Translations under genes and position numbers: made by a program
Assembly: GCA_964478515.1 (NCBI GenBank)
Contig: CAYZIL010000033.1
Span: forward strand, 1 to 15,389
Origin: HGM13233 sp964478515
Lineage (GTDB): Bacteria > Bacillota > Clostridia > Oscillospirales > Ruminococcaceae
Reading direction: 5' to 3'
DNA: 15,389 nt
Shown here: positions 6,860 to 13,173 of the stretch, in pieces
Layout of the letters: each line of letters starts with the position of its first letter
Position numbering within the stretch: position 1 is the first letter of the stretch
The notes under the pieces: generated by a model
What the model saw: only the letters and a program-made list of their open reading frames with translations
Database searches by the model: none
Told to the model about the DNA's origin: nothing

Positions 6860-8088
6860 TGATTAAAAACAATTTTTTTGCCAAAGGAGCTCTGCTCGTC
6901 TGCGTCTGCCTGTGCCTGGTTTTGGCTTTGGGCACCCCGAGTGCCAGTGCCGCCGTGCCCGACGCGAGCGAGGCGTTCTATGTCGCCGACTACGCCAACG
7001 TGCTGGATTCGGATACCGAACAGACTATCTGCGACGCCAACAGCTGGCTGTGCAGTGAAACCGGCGCGCAAATAGTTGTCGTTACCGTTGACTTCCTTGA
7101 CGGTGAAGAGATTGACTATTACGCCTACTCCCTGTTTAACAGCTGGGGAATCGGCAGCAGCGAAAAGGATAACGGCGTGCTGCTGCTGCTCTCTATCGGG
7201 GACGACAATTATTACGCGCTCACCGGCAGCGGCCTGGAAACAGCTATTCCCGCCTCCCGCCTGGACAGTCTGCTGTGGAATTATTTGGAAGACGACTTCG
7301 CGGCCGGCGACTACGATGCCGGCGTGCGCAGCGTCTTTGACCAGCTTTTCAGCGACGTTTGCAGCTACTATGGCGTCAGCTACAGCGGCTCTTCCGCCAC
7401 GCAAACTCCAAACAGCAGCACCACGGTGTACCCAAACAACAATTCCTCGTCGAGCAACACCTACACCCCGAACTCAAGCAGCGACAGCTCAGACCACAGC
7501 TCGTTGTTGTCGCCATTCTTCTTTTTGGTACTGTTAGTGTTTATTGTCGTTTTTGTTGTCCGCTCGGCGCGGCGGCGGCGCTACCGCAGCAATTATCCCG
7601 GTGGCACTATGCCGGTATTTATTCCAATTGGCAACAGGCGCCGCTACAACAACTATCCCGGCGGTTACAACAACTACCCCGGCGGCTACAACAACTACCC
7701 CGGCAACTTTAATCAACCCGGAGCCGGTACGCCTCCTTCTCAGAGCGGCAGTTTCAACCAACCGTCATCGGGCGGGTATTCCGCGCCGACGGGCGGTGGC
7801 GGCAGCAGCCGCGGCGGCGGCGCGCAGCGCCGCAGCTCCAACAGCAGTCTTGACGGCTTTTTCGGCTCCGGTGGCAGCAGCGGCTCCTCGTCGTCCGGCA
7901 GCTCCGGCGGCGGGTTGTTCGGCGGCTCGTCCGGCAGTTCCGGAGGCGGGTTGTTCGGCGGCTCGTCCGGCAGTTCCGGCAGCAGCCACTCCAGTTTCAC
8001 AGGCGGCAGCAGCAAAAACAATTTCGGCGGCGGCCACTCCAGCGGCGGCGGCGGCCATTCGCGCGGCGGCGGCGCCGGCAGAAGATAA
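6859..8088 (+). CDS. TPM-domain (YgcG-type) secreted or membrane protein
   Basis: This 409-residue protein has a signal peptide (1-31, ASA cleavage site followed by AVP) and a TPM domain (about 38-168). That domain contains VADYANVLD, TGAQIVVVTV, SWGIGSSEKDNGVLLLL and GSGLETAIP, all typical of the family. A Ser/Asn/Thr linker, a membrane helix (about 216-234) and a basic RRRR stop follow. The roughly 170-residue tail is low-complexity: three copies of YNNYPGG (263-283), then Gly/Ser repeats including two GGSSGSSGGGLF-type units, ending Gly/His/Arg-rich. The TPM domain should be outside the membrane and the tail inside. Some TPM proteins are phosphatases in plants and others act in respiratory-chain assembly; the bacterial role is unclear. 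The start overlaps the lemA-like stop; GGAG (6844-6847) lies 11 bases upstream. Confidence 0.9.
   Translation: MIKNNFFAKGALLVCVCLCLVLALGTPSASAAVPDASEAFYVADYANVLDSDTEQTICDANSWLCSETGAQIVVVTVDFLDGEEIDYYAYSLFNSWGIGSSEKDNGVLLLLSIGDDNYYALTGSGLETAIPASRLDSLLWNYLEDDFAAGDYDAGVRSVFDQLFSDVCSYYGVSYSGSSATQTPNSSTTVYPNNNSSSSNTYTPNSSSDSSDHSSLLSPFFFLVLLVFIVVFVVRSARRRRYRSNYPGGTMPVFIPIGNRRRYNNYPGGYNNYPGGYNNYPGNFNQPGAGTPPSQSGSFNQPSSGGYSAPTGGGGSSRGGGAQRRSSNSSLDGFFGSGGSSGSSSSGSSGGGLFGGSSGSSGGGLFGGSSGSSGSSHSSFTGGSSKNNFGGGHSSGGGGHSRGGGAGRR
7645..7707 (+). repeat. Three tandem 21-bp repeats (YNNYPGG)
   Basis: Units at 7645-7665, 7666-7686 and 7687-7707 differ by only a few bases and encode YNNYPGG, YNNYPGG and YNNYPGN. 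In-frame gain or loss of units would change the tail length of the TPM protein without a frameshift. Confidence 0.9.
7885..7980 (+). repeat. 36-bp Gly/Ser tandem repeat, about 2.6 copies
   Basis: The unit at 7921-7956 is repeated almost exactly from 7957 (about 24 bases), and a diverged copy precedes it at 7885-7920. It encodes GGSSGSSGGGLF-type units. The near identity of the two right-hand copies suggests recent duplication. Confidence 0.85.
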
Positions 8089-8117
8089 ACCTGCCGCTTT
8101 TTCCACTCAAACACAAA

Positions 8118-8154
8118 AAACGGCGAAAAGCGCTCAATGCGCTTTTCGCCGTTT
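8118..8154. terminator. Bidirectional terminator between convergent genes
   Basis: Perfect 16-bp arms (8118-8133 and 8139-8154) enclose a 5-base loop. On the minus strand the stem is followed by a run of T (complement of the A run at 8115-8120); on the plus strand ACTTTTG follows. It lies between the TPM gene stop and the convergent DUF4230 gene stop and can serve both. Confidence 0.9.
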
Positions 8155-8177
8155 ACTTTTGCCGGAAAATTCAGTTT

Positions 8178-8939
8178 TCAGTCCTCAAACTGCACGCAGA
8201 GTGTGTAATTCTCCGCAACTTGCTGAACAAAGGGCTCGAGCAGCTCGGTGACCGCCGCCAGCGCGGCCTCGTCTGCTTGCGACATCATGTCCTGCTCGCC
8301 GAGACGCTCGCTCATCTGAGCAATTACCTGCGTTTCAAATTCCTGCTGCTGCTCCGCGGTCAGGCGAATGTCAATAAACGTCAGCAGTCCAAATTCCGTG
8401 TCCTCAAACTCGGTGCGCTCTACGTCATACTCCACGTTGTAAAGCTGCGCGTGCGGAATTGTCACCGTAACGCTGCGCGCCGCAGAGTCGGCGCTGATGT
8501 CGCCTTGCCCCAACTGCGAAAGGTCAACAGAGTAGTAGCCGGTACCGTGGCAATGTACAACTTTTGTCTTGGTAAACACTTCCCAGCCGGCAAAGGTGCG
8601 CTCTATTTGCGTGTCAATTTGTATTGGCTGCTCCAAAACAATAAGTTGCTGCTGCTGCTCGCTTTCACCGAGCAGTGCCTGCTCAATTCTGAGTGACGAT
8701 TGGGTAAACACACCGCCCAGAAATTCGCGCCGGGCGCTCTCGTCGGCGCGCTGCCACCAAAAATCGCGTGCCAAAAAGAAGACCGCCACGCACAGTGCCA
8801 GCACTACACCTATTTTTATAAGTAAACCGCGCAGTGAGCGTTTGCGGGTCTTTTGCGCAACCTTTTTGGCAATCTGTTCGGCAAGCTGTTCACCGGACGC
8901 TGAATTTTCGTTGTCTTTTTCTTTTTTCAATTCTCTCAT
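8178..8939 (-). CDS. DUF4230 membrane protein
   Basis: This is a 253-residue protein: a charged cytoplasmic N-terminus (1-37), one membrane helix (about 38-57) and an extracytoplasmic domain. The domain has FTKTKVVHCHGTGYYSVDLSQL (about 122-143, in overlapping view), then VTVTIPHAQLYNVEYD and a C-terminal helical part. This order (a strand carrying a Gly-x-Asp-Leu turn, a VT-VT-hydrophobic-P strand, an acidic stretch) is that of DUF4230, a family of unknown function common in Firmicutes and Bacteroidetes. ATG 8939 is chosen over GTG 8972, because that GTG lies inside the promoter. The ribosome binding site is weak (AAGAAAAGAATGGA). It is convergent with the TPM gene and shares its terminator. 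No partner is evident. Confidence 0.8.
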   Translation of the reverse strand: MRELKKEKDNENSASGEQLAEQIAKKVAQKTRKRSLRGLLIKIGVVLALCVAVFFLARDFWWQRADESARREFLGGVFTQSSLRIEQALLGESEQQQQLIVLEQPIQIDTQIERTFAGWEVFTKTKVVHCHGTGYYSVDLSQLGQGDISADSAARSVTVTIPHAQLYNVEYDVERTEFEDTEFGLLTFIDIRLTAEQQQEFETQVIAQMSERLGEQDMMSQADEAALAAVTELLEPFVQQVAENYTLCVQFED

Positions 8940-8962
8940 TCCATTCTTTTCTTTTCGACAAA

Positions 8963-8991
8963 AATATACCACAATCGCCCTGTTTTGGCAA
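8963..8991 (-). promoter_or_regulatory. Promoter of the DUF4230 gene
   Basis: On the minus strand, TTGCCA (8986-8991) and TATATT (8963-8968) are 17 bases apart, and the -10 is preceded by TGG, making an extended -10. The predicted start near 8956 leaves a leader of about 17 bases before ATG 8939. Confidence 0.7.
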
Positions 8992-9287
8992 ATTGTCCCG
9001 CATGTTTGTGCCGAAAAGCCCTACCGCGCCTGAAGAATGTGGTTTACTCAAGACCTATAAGGGCGACGCAAACGCACAGGTCCATTTTAAAAAAGCGCTG
9101 TTTCCAAAACGCAAAAAATATTTTTTGCACAGGGCAAAATTGACGTTCAATTCGTCCTCCTAATTCTGCCGACGCCTGTTGACACCAAACGGCAGCTTGA
9201 GCCTCAAAGCTTTGCGCCGGCGGCAAAAACTCGTTTTATGTTGCCTGTGCTTTTGTATTCGAAAATTTTTTTGTGGCTGCTAAGCGC
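8992..9287. other. Intergenic region, no gene seen
   Basis: About 300 bases lie between the DUF4230 promoter and the DUF937 terminator. They hold an 18-bp perfect palindrome at 9111-9128 and isolated TTGAC boxes (9140 and 9179 areas) without matching -10 boxes. The only open frames are short, lack ribosome binding sites and show no protein-like composition. Confidence 0.5.
9111..9128. repeat. 18-bp perfect AT-rich palindrome
   Basis: GCAAAAAATATTTTTTGC reads the same on both strands with no central spacer. It may be an operator or just an A/T-run coincidence. It is over 100 bases from the nearest predicted promoter. Confidence 0.4.
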
Positions 9288-9292
9288 AAAAA

Positions 9293-9319
9293 AACGGCGC
9301 GCCTAATCGGCGCGCCGTT
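9293..9319 (-). terminator. Terminator of the DUF937 gene
   Basis: AACGGCGCGCC and its complement form 11-bp arms (9293-9303 and 9309-9319) around a 5-base loop. Read on the minus strand, the stem runs into a run of T (complement of the A run at 9288-9294), 15 bases past the DUF937 stop. Confidence 0.9.
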
Positions 9320-9334
9320 ATGGGTAAATTCGGT

Positions 9335-9880
9335 TTACTTAATTATTTTTCCCAGCAGGTCAATAACGGCGCTTGCCGTGTCGGCCGTGCTCGACTTCTT
9401 TTCAGAGCTGCCGCCGCTGAGCGCGCTCATAGCCGTAAGCAGTGTGCTCAAATCGCTGCTGTTGGTCTTGCTGCTTTTCTTCGCCTTGCCGACAACCGCC
9501 AAAACTATGGGCGCTATGGCGGCGAGGCCGGTAATTACCTTTTTGGCGTCGATGCCGGTAGATTTCGAGAGCTTTTTCGCAGTGCTGTCGGTGCTGTCGC
9601 CGAAAATGTGACCGATTATTTTGCTGCCGTCGGTAAGGTCGAGGTTCTTAATTACCGACGCAACACTCTCGCTCTTTTCGGCGTGGTCGTCAAGCGCGCT
9701 GCTCAGTGATTCGGCGCCCTTTTCGTCGGATGCATTGTCGGCCATCTGCGTGAGCAGCGTCGGCAGCGCGGAACTGACAAGCGAGCCAATCTTTTCGCTG
9801 TCAATGCCGGTCTCTTTGCTGAGTTTGGACAAATTGTCGCTGGTCAGCACAGAAGAAAGCAATGAAGTTATGTCTGACAT
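9335..9880 (-). CDS. DUF937 family protein
   Basis: This 181-residue protein is rich in Ser, Leu, Lys and Asp. The N-terminal half shows the DUF937 pattern: LLSSVLTSDNLSKLSKETGID (about 7-27), then a SLVSSALPTLLTQMADNAS helix, a LSSALDDHAE segment and a GSKIIGHIFGD turn. A second copy-like stretch, AKKLSKSTGIDAKKV (around 101-115), precedes a hydrophobic segment AAIAPIVLAVVG. The two STGID/ETGID elements are typical of the helical repeat in this family, whose role is unknown. No signal peptide is present. ATG 9880 has GAGG (9891-9894) ten bases upstream, with an AT-rich promoter. It appears to be monocistronic, with its own terminator. Confidence 0.85.
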   Translation of the reverse strand: MSDITSLLSSVLTSDNLSKLSKETGIDSEKIGSLVSSALPTLLTQMADNASDEKGAESLSSALDDHAEKSESVASVIKNLDLTDGSKIIGHIFGDSTDSTAKKLSKSTGIDAKKVITGLAAIAPIVLAVVGKAKKSSKTNSSDLSTLLTAMSALSGGSSEKKSSTADTASAVIDLLGKIIK

Positions 9881-9924
9881 AAAATAAATACCTCTTTCAC
9901 AATATTTTATTTATTCTTATTACT

Positions 9925-9952
9925 ATATTATCACATTTTTGACCGCATTCAA
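9925..9952 (-). promoter_or_regulatory. Promoter of the DUF937 gene
   Basis: On the minus strand, TTGAAT (9947-9952) and TAATAT (9925-9930) are 16 bases apart, and the -10 is preceded by TGA, an extended -10. Alternative -10 boxes (GATAAT, TATAGT) overlap it, so the exact start is uncertain. Confidence 0.5.
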
Positions 9953-9959
9953 TGTTTTT

Positions 9960-10868
9960 TTACACTTCAACCGTGTCCTCAGGGTCATCTTTTTTGTGAA
10001 AAATATTGACGACGCTCTTAATAGTGCTGGCGAGCGTCGGCTTAAGCAGCGAGAGCGACTCGCGGTAAGCGCGCATTCGCAGGCTCTTGTTGGTTATTTC
10101 CTTATTCGGGTCGCACAGATAATATTTGGTCGCTGCGCCGACGCGCATTGCCATAAAGGCGTTGGCCACGCCCTGCGTAACCGAGCCGACAAGCATGCCG
10201 GGTATTTTGTACAGCGAGTTGCCCGCAACCATGGAAAACAACTCCGCCATGTCTATTTCCTCAAGCCCTGCCGCGACCAGCGCCACAGTCATAGTGCGAA
10301 TATAGAGTTTTACCAGTTGGGCGTTGTTCGGCCTAAAACCGCATATTTCAACAATGCGCCGCACCAGGTTGAGATTGGCGCTCAGGCTGCCGAGCATATC
10401 GTATAAACTCGTCTGCGAGACCGCCGTCACCAAAAAAACTTTTTTCGCGGTGTCGGCAATTTCCTCGTCAATCTGCGGGACGATGTGCTTATTAAAGGCC
10501 TCGACAATAAGGTCGTCCGTCTCGTCACCGTGCTTGAGAGTGTCGCGAAAATACTGCTTTTCCTCCTCGCTTATCGTCTCGCTCGCACAGATGTTGGCAA
10601 CTATTTTGCGGCACCAGCGCTGTTTGGCGGCGCCGGTGGTGGTGCTGAGTTCGCGCAGAGAAAAAATCGGCGCCGTAATTATTTGCAGCGCCGGTCTGAC
10701 AATCCCGAAAATAACCAGCAGAATGACCACTGCGTAAAACAAATAAGCTACCGCCGGGTGGATAGCTGTCAGCTTTTGGCCTATGTCCATAACGCTGCTC
10801 GCAAAAATACAAAGTATTACTACAATAAGCGCTGTGAGCAGCAGCACCAGTCTCTTGTAATTTCGCAT
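9960..10868 (-). CDS. DUF697 / YcjF-like membrane protein
   Basis: This 302-residue protein has two N-terminal membrane helices (about 6-27 and 40-60) and a long cytoplasmic helical domain. The DUF697 signature is visible at about 144-205: a VTAVSQTSLYDMLG segment, a NLNLVRRIVEICGFRPN segment in the L-x-x-I-x-x-x-x-G-x-R-P pattern, then the LVKLYIRTM helix and an Ala-rich, membrane-near segment with a GLEEID turn. A second hydrophobic stretch (about 218-246) with GSVTQGVANAFMAMRVG follows, and a basic tail closes the protein. The family is an inner-membrane protein of unknown function. ATG 10868 is preferred over upstream alternatives because GGGAGGG (10877-10883) lies eight bases away and the promoter is just upstream. 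It has no co-transcribed partner; YcjF-type proteins often accompany a GTPase (YcjX), absent here. Confidence 0.8.
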   Translation of the reverse strand: MRNYKRLVLLLTALIVVILCIFASSVMDIGQKLTAIHPAVAYLFYAVVILLVIFGIVRPALQIITAPIFSLRELSTTTGAAKQRWCRKIVANICASETISEEEKQYFRDTLKHGDETDDLIVEAFNKHIVPQIDEEIADTAKKVFLVTAVSQTSLYDMLGSLSANLNLVRRIVEICGFRPNNAQLVKLYIRTMTVALVAAGLEEIDMAELFSMVAGNSLYKIPGMLVGSVTQGVANAFMAMRVGAATKYYLCDPNKEITNKSLRMRAYRESLSLLKPTLASTIKSVVNIFHKKDDPEDTVEV

Positions 10869-10889
10869 AGTTACTTCCCTCCCTTTGGT

Positions 10890-10918
10890 ATTATAAAACA
10901 ATTCTTTCGACGCTGCAA
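10890..10918 (-). promoter_or_regulatory. Promoter of the DUF697 gene
   Basis: On the minus strand, a perfect TATAAT (10890-10895) is 17 bases from TTGCAG (10913-10918). It lies between the PTS operon terminator and the DUF697 ribosome binding site, so the gene is transcribed separately from the PTS operon. Confidence 0.65.
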
Positions 10919-10930
10919 ATTTTTGCAAAA

Positions 10931-10957
10931 ATCGGACCGCCAGTATGGCGGCCCGAT
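10931..10957 (-). terminator. Terminator of the PTS operon
   Basis: Twelve-bp arms (10931-10942 and 10946-10957) enclose a 3-base loop. On the minus strand the single non-Watson-Crick pair is a G-U wobble and a T run follows (complement of 10927-10931), about 43 bases past the IIC stop. Confidence 0.88.
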
Positions 10958-10999
10958 AAGGGAAAGGGGTTACCGGCGGGGTCAACGTGTGAAGACGGC

Positions 11000-12268
11000 T
11001 CAGGCGATAATCTTGCAGACCAAGCCCTCAATTATGCCCCACAGCGAAAAGTCGTTGCCGCCGTAGACCAGCATCCAGTTGTTGATGGTGTTGCCGTAGA
11101 AATAGCCGGCAAAGCCGACGAGCAGCACCATAATAATTCCGCAGACCGCGGCGCCGATTACACACCCTCGCACACCGCCGTAGGCATTGCCGATTATTGC
11201 AGCCGTGCCGTTTTCAAAAAAGCAGGTGAACGCCAGCGGCAGCACGACCATTGGGAAAATTCCCAGCGGCGCGGTAATAAGAATTGTAATAGTCGAGGTG
11301 ATAAGCGCGACTATAAAGCCGATTATCAGCGCGTTGGGCGCGTAGTTGAACAGCACCGGACAGTCGAGACCGGGAACTGCGCCCGGAACTACCTTGTTGG
11401 CTATGCCCTGGAAAGCGGGAACTATCTCCGCTATCAACATCCGCACACCCAGCAGCATAATAGTGACGCCGACGCCGAACATCATGCCCTTGGTAAAGTA
11501 GAAGGTGAACGCGCTGGTGTAGCCCCAGACCTCTGCCGGGTTAATGCCGTTGGCTCTGAGTATTAAACCGGTAACGATGTAGGTCAGACAAATTACGATG
11601 GAACCGGTTATTGAGACCTCGCGCAAAAAGTTAAGGCCCTTCGGGAACTTCAAATCTTCCGTTGACTTGCTCTTGTCGCCGACAAGCTTTGCGACGCCGG
11701 CCGCAATAAGCGAGAGGATTGTCGTCGGGTGGGCGATTGTAAAGCTGTCGTCGCCTGTTACCTGCTTTACCAGCGGGCGCATCAGGTTGGGGGCGACTAT
11801 CATGTACATGGCGGTGAACACTGTCGCAATAATTACCAGCGACGTACCCTTCATTCCCGCGTCAACGCCGGCGGCAATGAAAATGTACGGGAACCAGTAA
11901 AGCATGTGGCCAGTCAAGAAGACTGCTTTGTACCTTGTCAGCCGCGCAAATATCAAGTTTAACAGGAACGCCGCAATCATGACAATGCCTATTTGCGCGC
12001 CGTAGGTATTGGCGAAGCCCTCCATATCCGGCGCGGCGGTGTTGCCGGGCATGATGTAAGAGAACGCGACGTTTATTTCCGCCACGTTCGTTGAAATTAT
12101 GCTGACGCCCTGATTGAGCACAAAATAGCCGAACGCAGTCATAAATGTGCCGCGGACAATTTCAGTAAACGGCTTTTTCAGCAATATCAAGCCGACCATG
12201 GCGATAAGAGAAATAAAAATAGCGCCTTGGCCGAAAATCTGATTTACTATAAAATCCAACACCTTCAT
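11000..12268 (-). CDS. ulaA: PTS transporter IIC, ascorbate/galactitol superfamily (UlaA type)
   Basis: This 422-residue multi-pass protein matches the UlaA/SgaT family of IIC components. Shared marks include an N-terminal helix followed by ILLKKPFTEIVRGT, the LTGHMLYW segment (UlaA has LTGH), TGDDSFTIAHPTT, the STEDLKFPKGLN loop, GVRMLIAEIVPAFQGI, PGAVPGLDCP, FNYAPNALIIGF, and an FFENGTAAIIGNAYGG segment near the C-terminus. About ten or more membrane helices fit the family. It forms the sugar channel, with substrate phosphorylated by IIB. Ascorbate is the known substrate of UlaA, but substrate cannot be read from sequence. ATG 12268 has AAGGAG eight bases upstream, and IIB ends only 12 bases before. 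No ula catabolic genes lie nearby. Confidence 0.9.
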   Translation of the reverse strand: MKVLDFIVNQIFGQGAIFISLIAMVGLILLKKPFTEIVRGTFMTAFGYFVLNQGVSIISTNVAEINVAFSYIMPGNTAAPDMEGFANTYGAQIGIVMIAAFLLNLIFARLTRYKAVFLTGHMLYWFPYIFIAAGVDAGMKGTSLVIIATVFTAMYMIVAPNLMRPLVKQVTGDDSFTIAHPTTILSLIAAGVAKLVGDKSKSTEDLKFPKGLNFLREVSITGSIVICLTYIVTGLILRANGINPAEVWGYTSAFTFYFTKGMMFGVGVTIMLLGVRMLIAEIVPAFQGIANKVVPGAVPGLDCPVLFNYAPNALIIGFIVALITSTITILITAPLGIFPMVVLPLAFTCFFENGTAAIIGNAYGGVRGCVIGAAVCGIIMVLLVGFAGYFYGNTINNWMLVYGGNDFSLWGIIEGLVCKIIA

Positions 12269-12280
12269 GTGCTGCTCTCC

Positions 12281-12571
12281 TTACTTTTTCAAAGACTCAA
12301 AGAAATCAAGAACGCTTTTTTCCACTTCCGCGTCGTCCATAAAATTCTTAATTTTGATTACGGGAACCTTTGCGCGCTCAACAATGCGCTCGGCAAGTTC
12401 TTCGGAAATAAAGATAGCGTCGCACGGCGTAGAACAGCAAGTACCCACGTCGCCGCAGAACACCCGCGCCTCCAAAGCGTGTTTTTCCAATATCTTGTCG
12501 ATTTTCATTCTCAGAAACAGCGAGGAACCGCAGCCGAATCCGCACACGGCTTGAATTTTTACCTCATCCAT
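12281..12571 (-). CDS. PTS transporter IIB, ascorbate type
   Basis: This 96-residue cytoplasmic protein has the IIB nucleotide-like loop AVCGFGCGSSLFLRMKI (8-24). C10 is the predicted phospho-Cys that takes phosphate from IIA and gives it to the sugar at IIC; a second Cys (C14) and four more in 39-50 (CGDVGTCCSTPC) are unusual for so small a protein. The CG-x-G-x-GSS-x-x-x-x-M pattern is the ascorbate (UlaB/SgaB) version. Total length fits the family. ATG 12571 is preferred over a start six residues upstream because AAGGA sits about seven bases before it. It lies between IIA and IIC, 12 bases from IIC and 53 from IIA. Confidence 0.88.
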   Translation of the reverse strand: MDEVKIQAVCGFGCGSSLFLRMKIDKILEKHALEARVFCGDVGTCCSTPCDAIFISEELAERIVERAKVPVIKIKNFMDDAEVEKSVLDFFESLKK

Positions 12572-12599
12572 ATTATTTTCCTTTCCCATTGTTACCGAT

Positions 12600-12617
12600 T
12601 TGCGGCTTTCGCCGCAA
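12600..12617 (-). repeat. GNRA-capped hairpin between IIA and IIB
   Basis: On the minus-strand RNA, UUGCGGC and GCCGCAA (seven pairs) close a GAAA tetraloop. It lies in the 53-base gap between the IIA stop and IIB start, and no U tract follows. Such a hairpin may stabilise one segment of the message or tune IIA against IIB and IIC levels; this is an inference. Confidence 0.55.
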
Positions 12618-12624
12618 GCACGGC

Positions 12625-13068
12625 TCAGCCTTGCACCGTTACCAGTTTCGCGAGCTGCTCGGCGCTCTTTGCCGCGGACAGTTTGTCTATTTTACCGTCT
12701 TCGCTCAGCAGCTGGGCAATTTTTTGCAGTTGAAGAACGTGCGAGTCGCTGTCAACACAGCAAATTGACAGCACCACATAAACCGGGTCGTTGTCACAGC
12801 CGAAATTGACCGGTTTTGCCAATGTTATCAGCGCGCAGTCGTTTTTCAGTACCGCGTCGCTCGGCGCCGCGTGGGCAATGGCCAGCTTCTTTGTTATTAC
12901 CATATAAGGCCCAAACTCGTTGACGGCGCTTATCATCGCCTCAACATACTCTTGCGTGGCACTGCCGTTCGCCACCAGCAACGCTCCGACGCTGCGCACC
13001 GCCTGCTGCCAATTGTCCGCCTGCACAGCCGCCCTGATGTTGCCAGAGTTAATAATTTGTTCACTCAT
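12625..13068 (-). CDS. PTS transporter IIA, ascorbate/mannitol-fructose type
   Basis: This 147-residue protein matches the PTS EIIA type 2 domain. It aligns by eye with UlaC: NIRAAVQADNWQQAV (10-24), a YVEAMISAVNEFGPYMVI segment (41-58), then the active-site region LAIAHAAPSDAV (62-73) with H66 as the likely phospho-His that takes phosphate from HPr. H110 (DSDSHVLQL) matches the second family His. The ATG at 13068 gives the family's usual length of about 150. In-frame ATGs at 13104 and 13134 exist, but 13104 overlaps the predicted -10 box and 13134 lies upstream of it, and no good binding site precedes any of the three. It is first in the IIA-IIB-IIC operon. Confidence 0.82.
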   Translation of the reverse strand: MSEQIINSGNIRAAVQADNWQQAVRSVGALLVANGSATQEYVEAMISAVNEFGPYMVITKKLAIAHAAPSDAVLKNDCALITLAKPVNFGCDNDPVYVVLSICCVDSDSHVLQLQKIAQLLSEDGKIDKLSAAKSAEQLAKLVTVQG

Positions 13069-13102
13069 TGCTAACACCAAATTAATTATTTCGGACAGCT
13101 TC

Positions 13103-13131
13103 ATTTTAACACTATGAAAGTTGCAACGCAA
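13103..13131 (-). promoter_or_regulatory. Promoter of the PTS operon
   Basis: On the minus strand, TTGCGT (13126-13131) and TAAAAT (13103-13108) are 17 bases apart, giving a predicted start near 13096 and a leader of about 28 bases. The -10 includes the ATG at 13104, which argues against that start. The -35 match is weak, as expected if an activator helps. Confidence 0.45.
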
Positions 13132-13139
13132 CATCCGCA

Positions 13140-13173
13140 GCAGCGTCGGCCAACGCTGCCGGACATTTGTCCG
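13140..13173. promoter_or_regulatory. Two inverted repeats, possible operator
   Basis: GCAGCGT and ACGCTGC (13140-13146 and 13153-13159, 6-base spacer) lie next to CGGACA-TT-TGTCCG (13160-13173). They sit about 10-40 bases upstream of the PTS -35 box, between it and the divergent E2-like gene. Position suggests a regulator site; no regulator gene lies in the window. Confidence 0.4.

Noticed and set aside
7645..7980. Possible CRISPR-like array
   Set aside because: The units are directly tandem, in frame and without unique spacers; they are protein-coding repeats.
7740..8114. Pro-rich minus-strand frame opposite the Gly/Ser repeats
   Set aside because: It is the complement of Gly/Ser codons, has no start signals and overlaps the terminator.
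7544..8251. Plus-strand open frame (235 codons) in another frame of the TPM tail
   Set aside because: Its Ala-rich low-complexity product is the frame-shifted reading of Gly/Ser repeats, and it reads through the strong terminator at 8118-8154.
9044..9226. Minus-strand 60-codon frame in the 8992-9287 gap
   Set aside because: It begins at a TTG with no ribosome binding site, is antisense to nothing conserved and shows no protein-like features.
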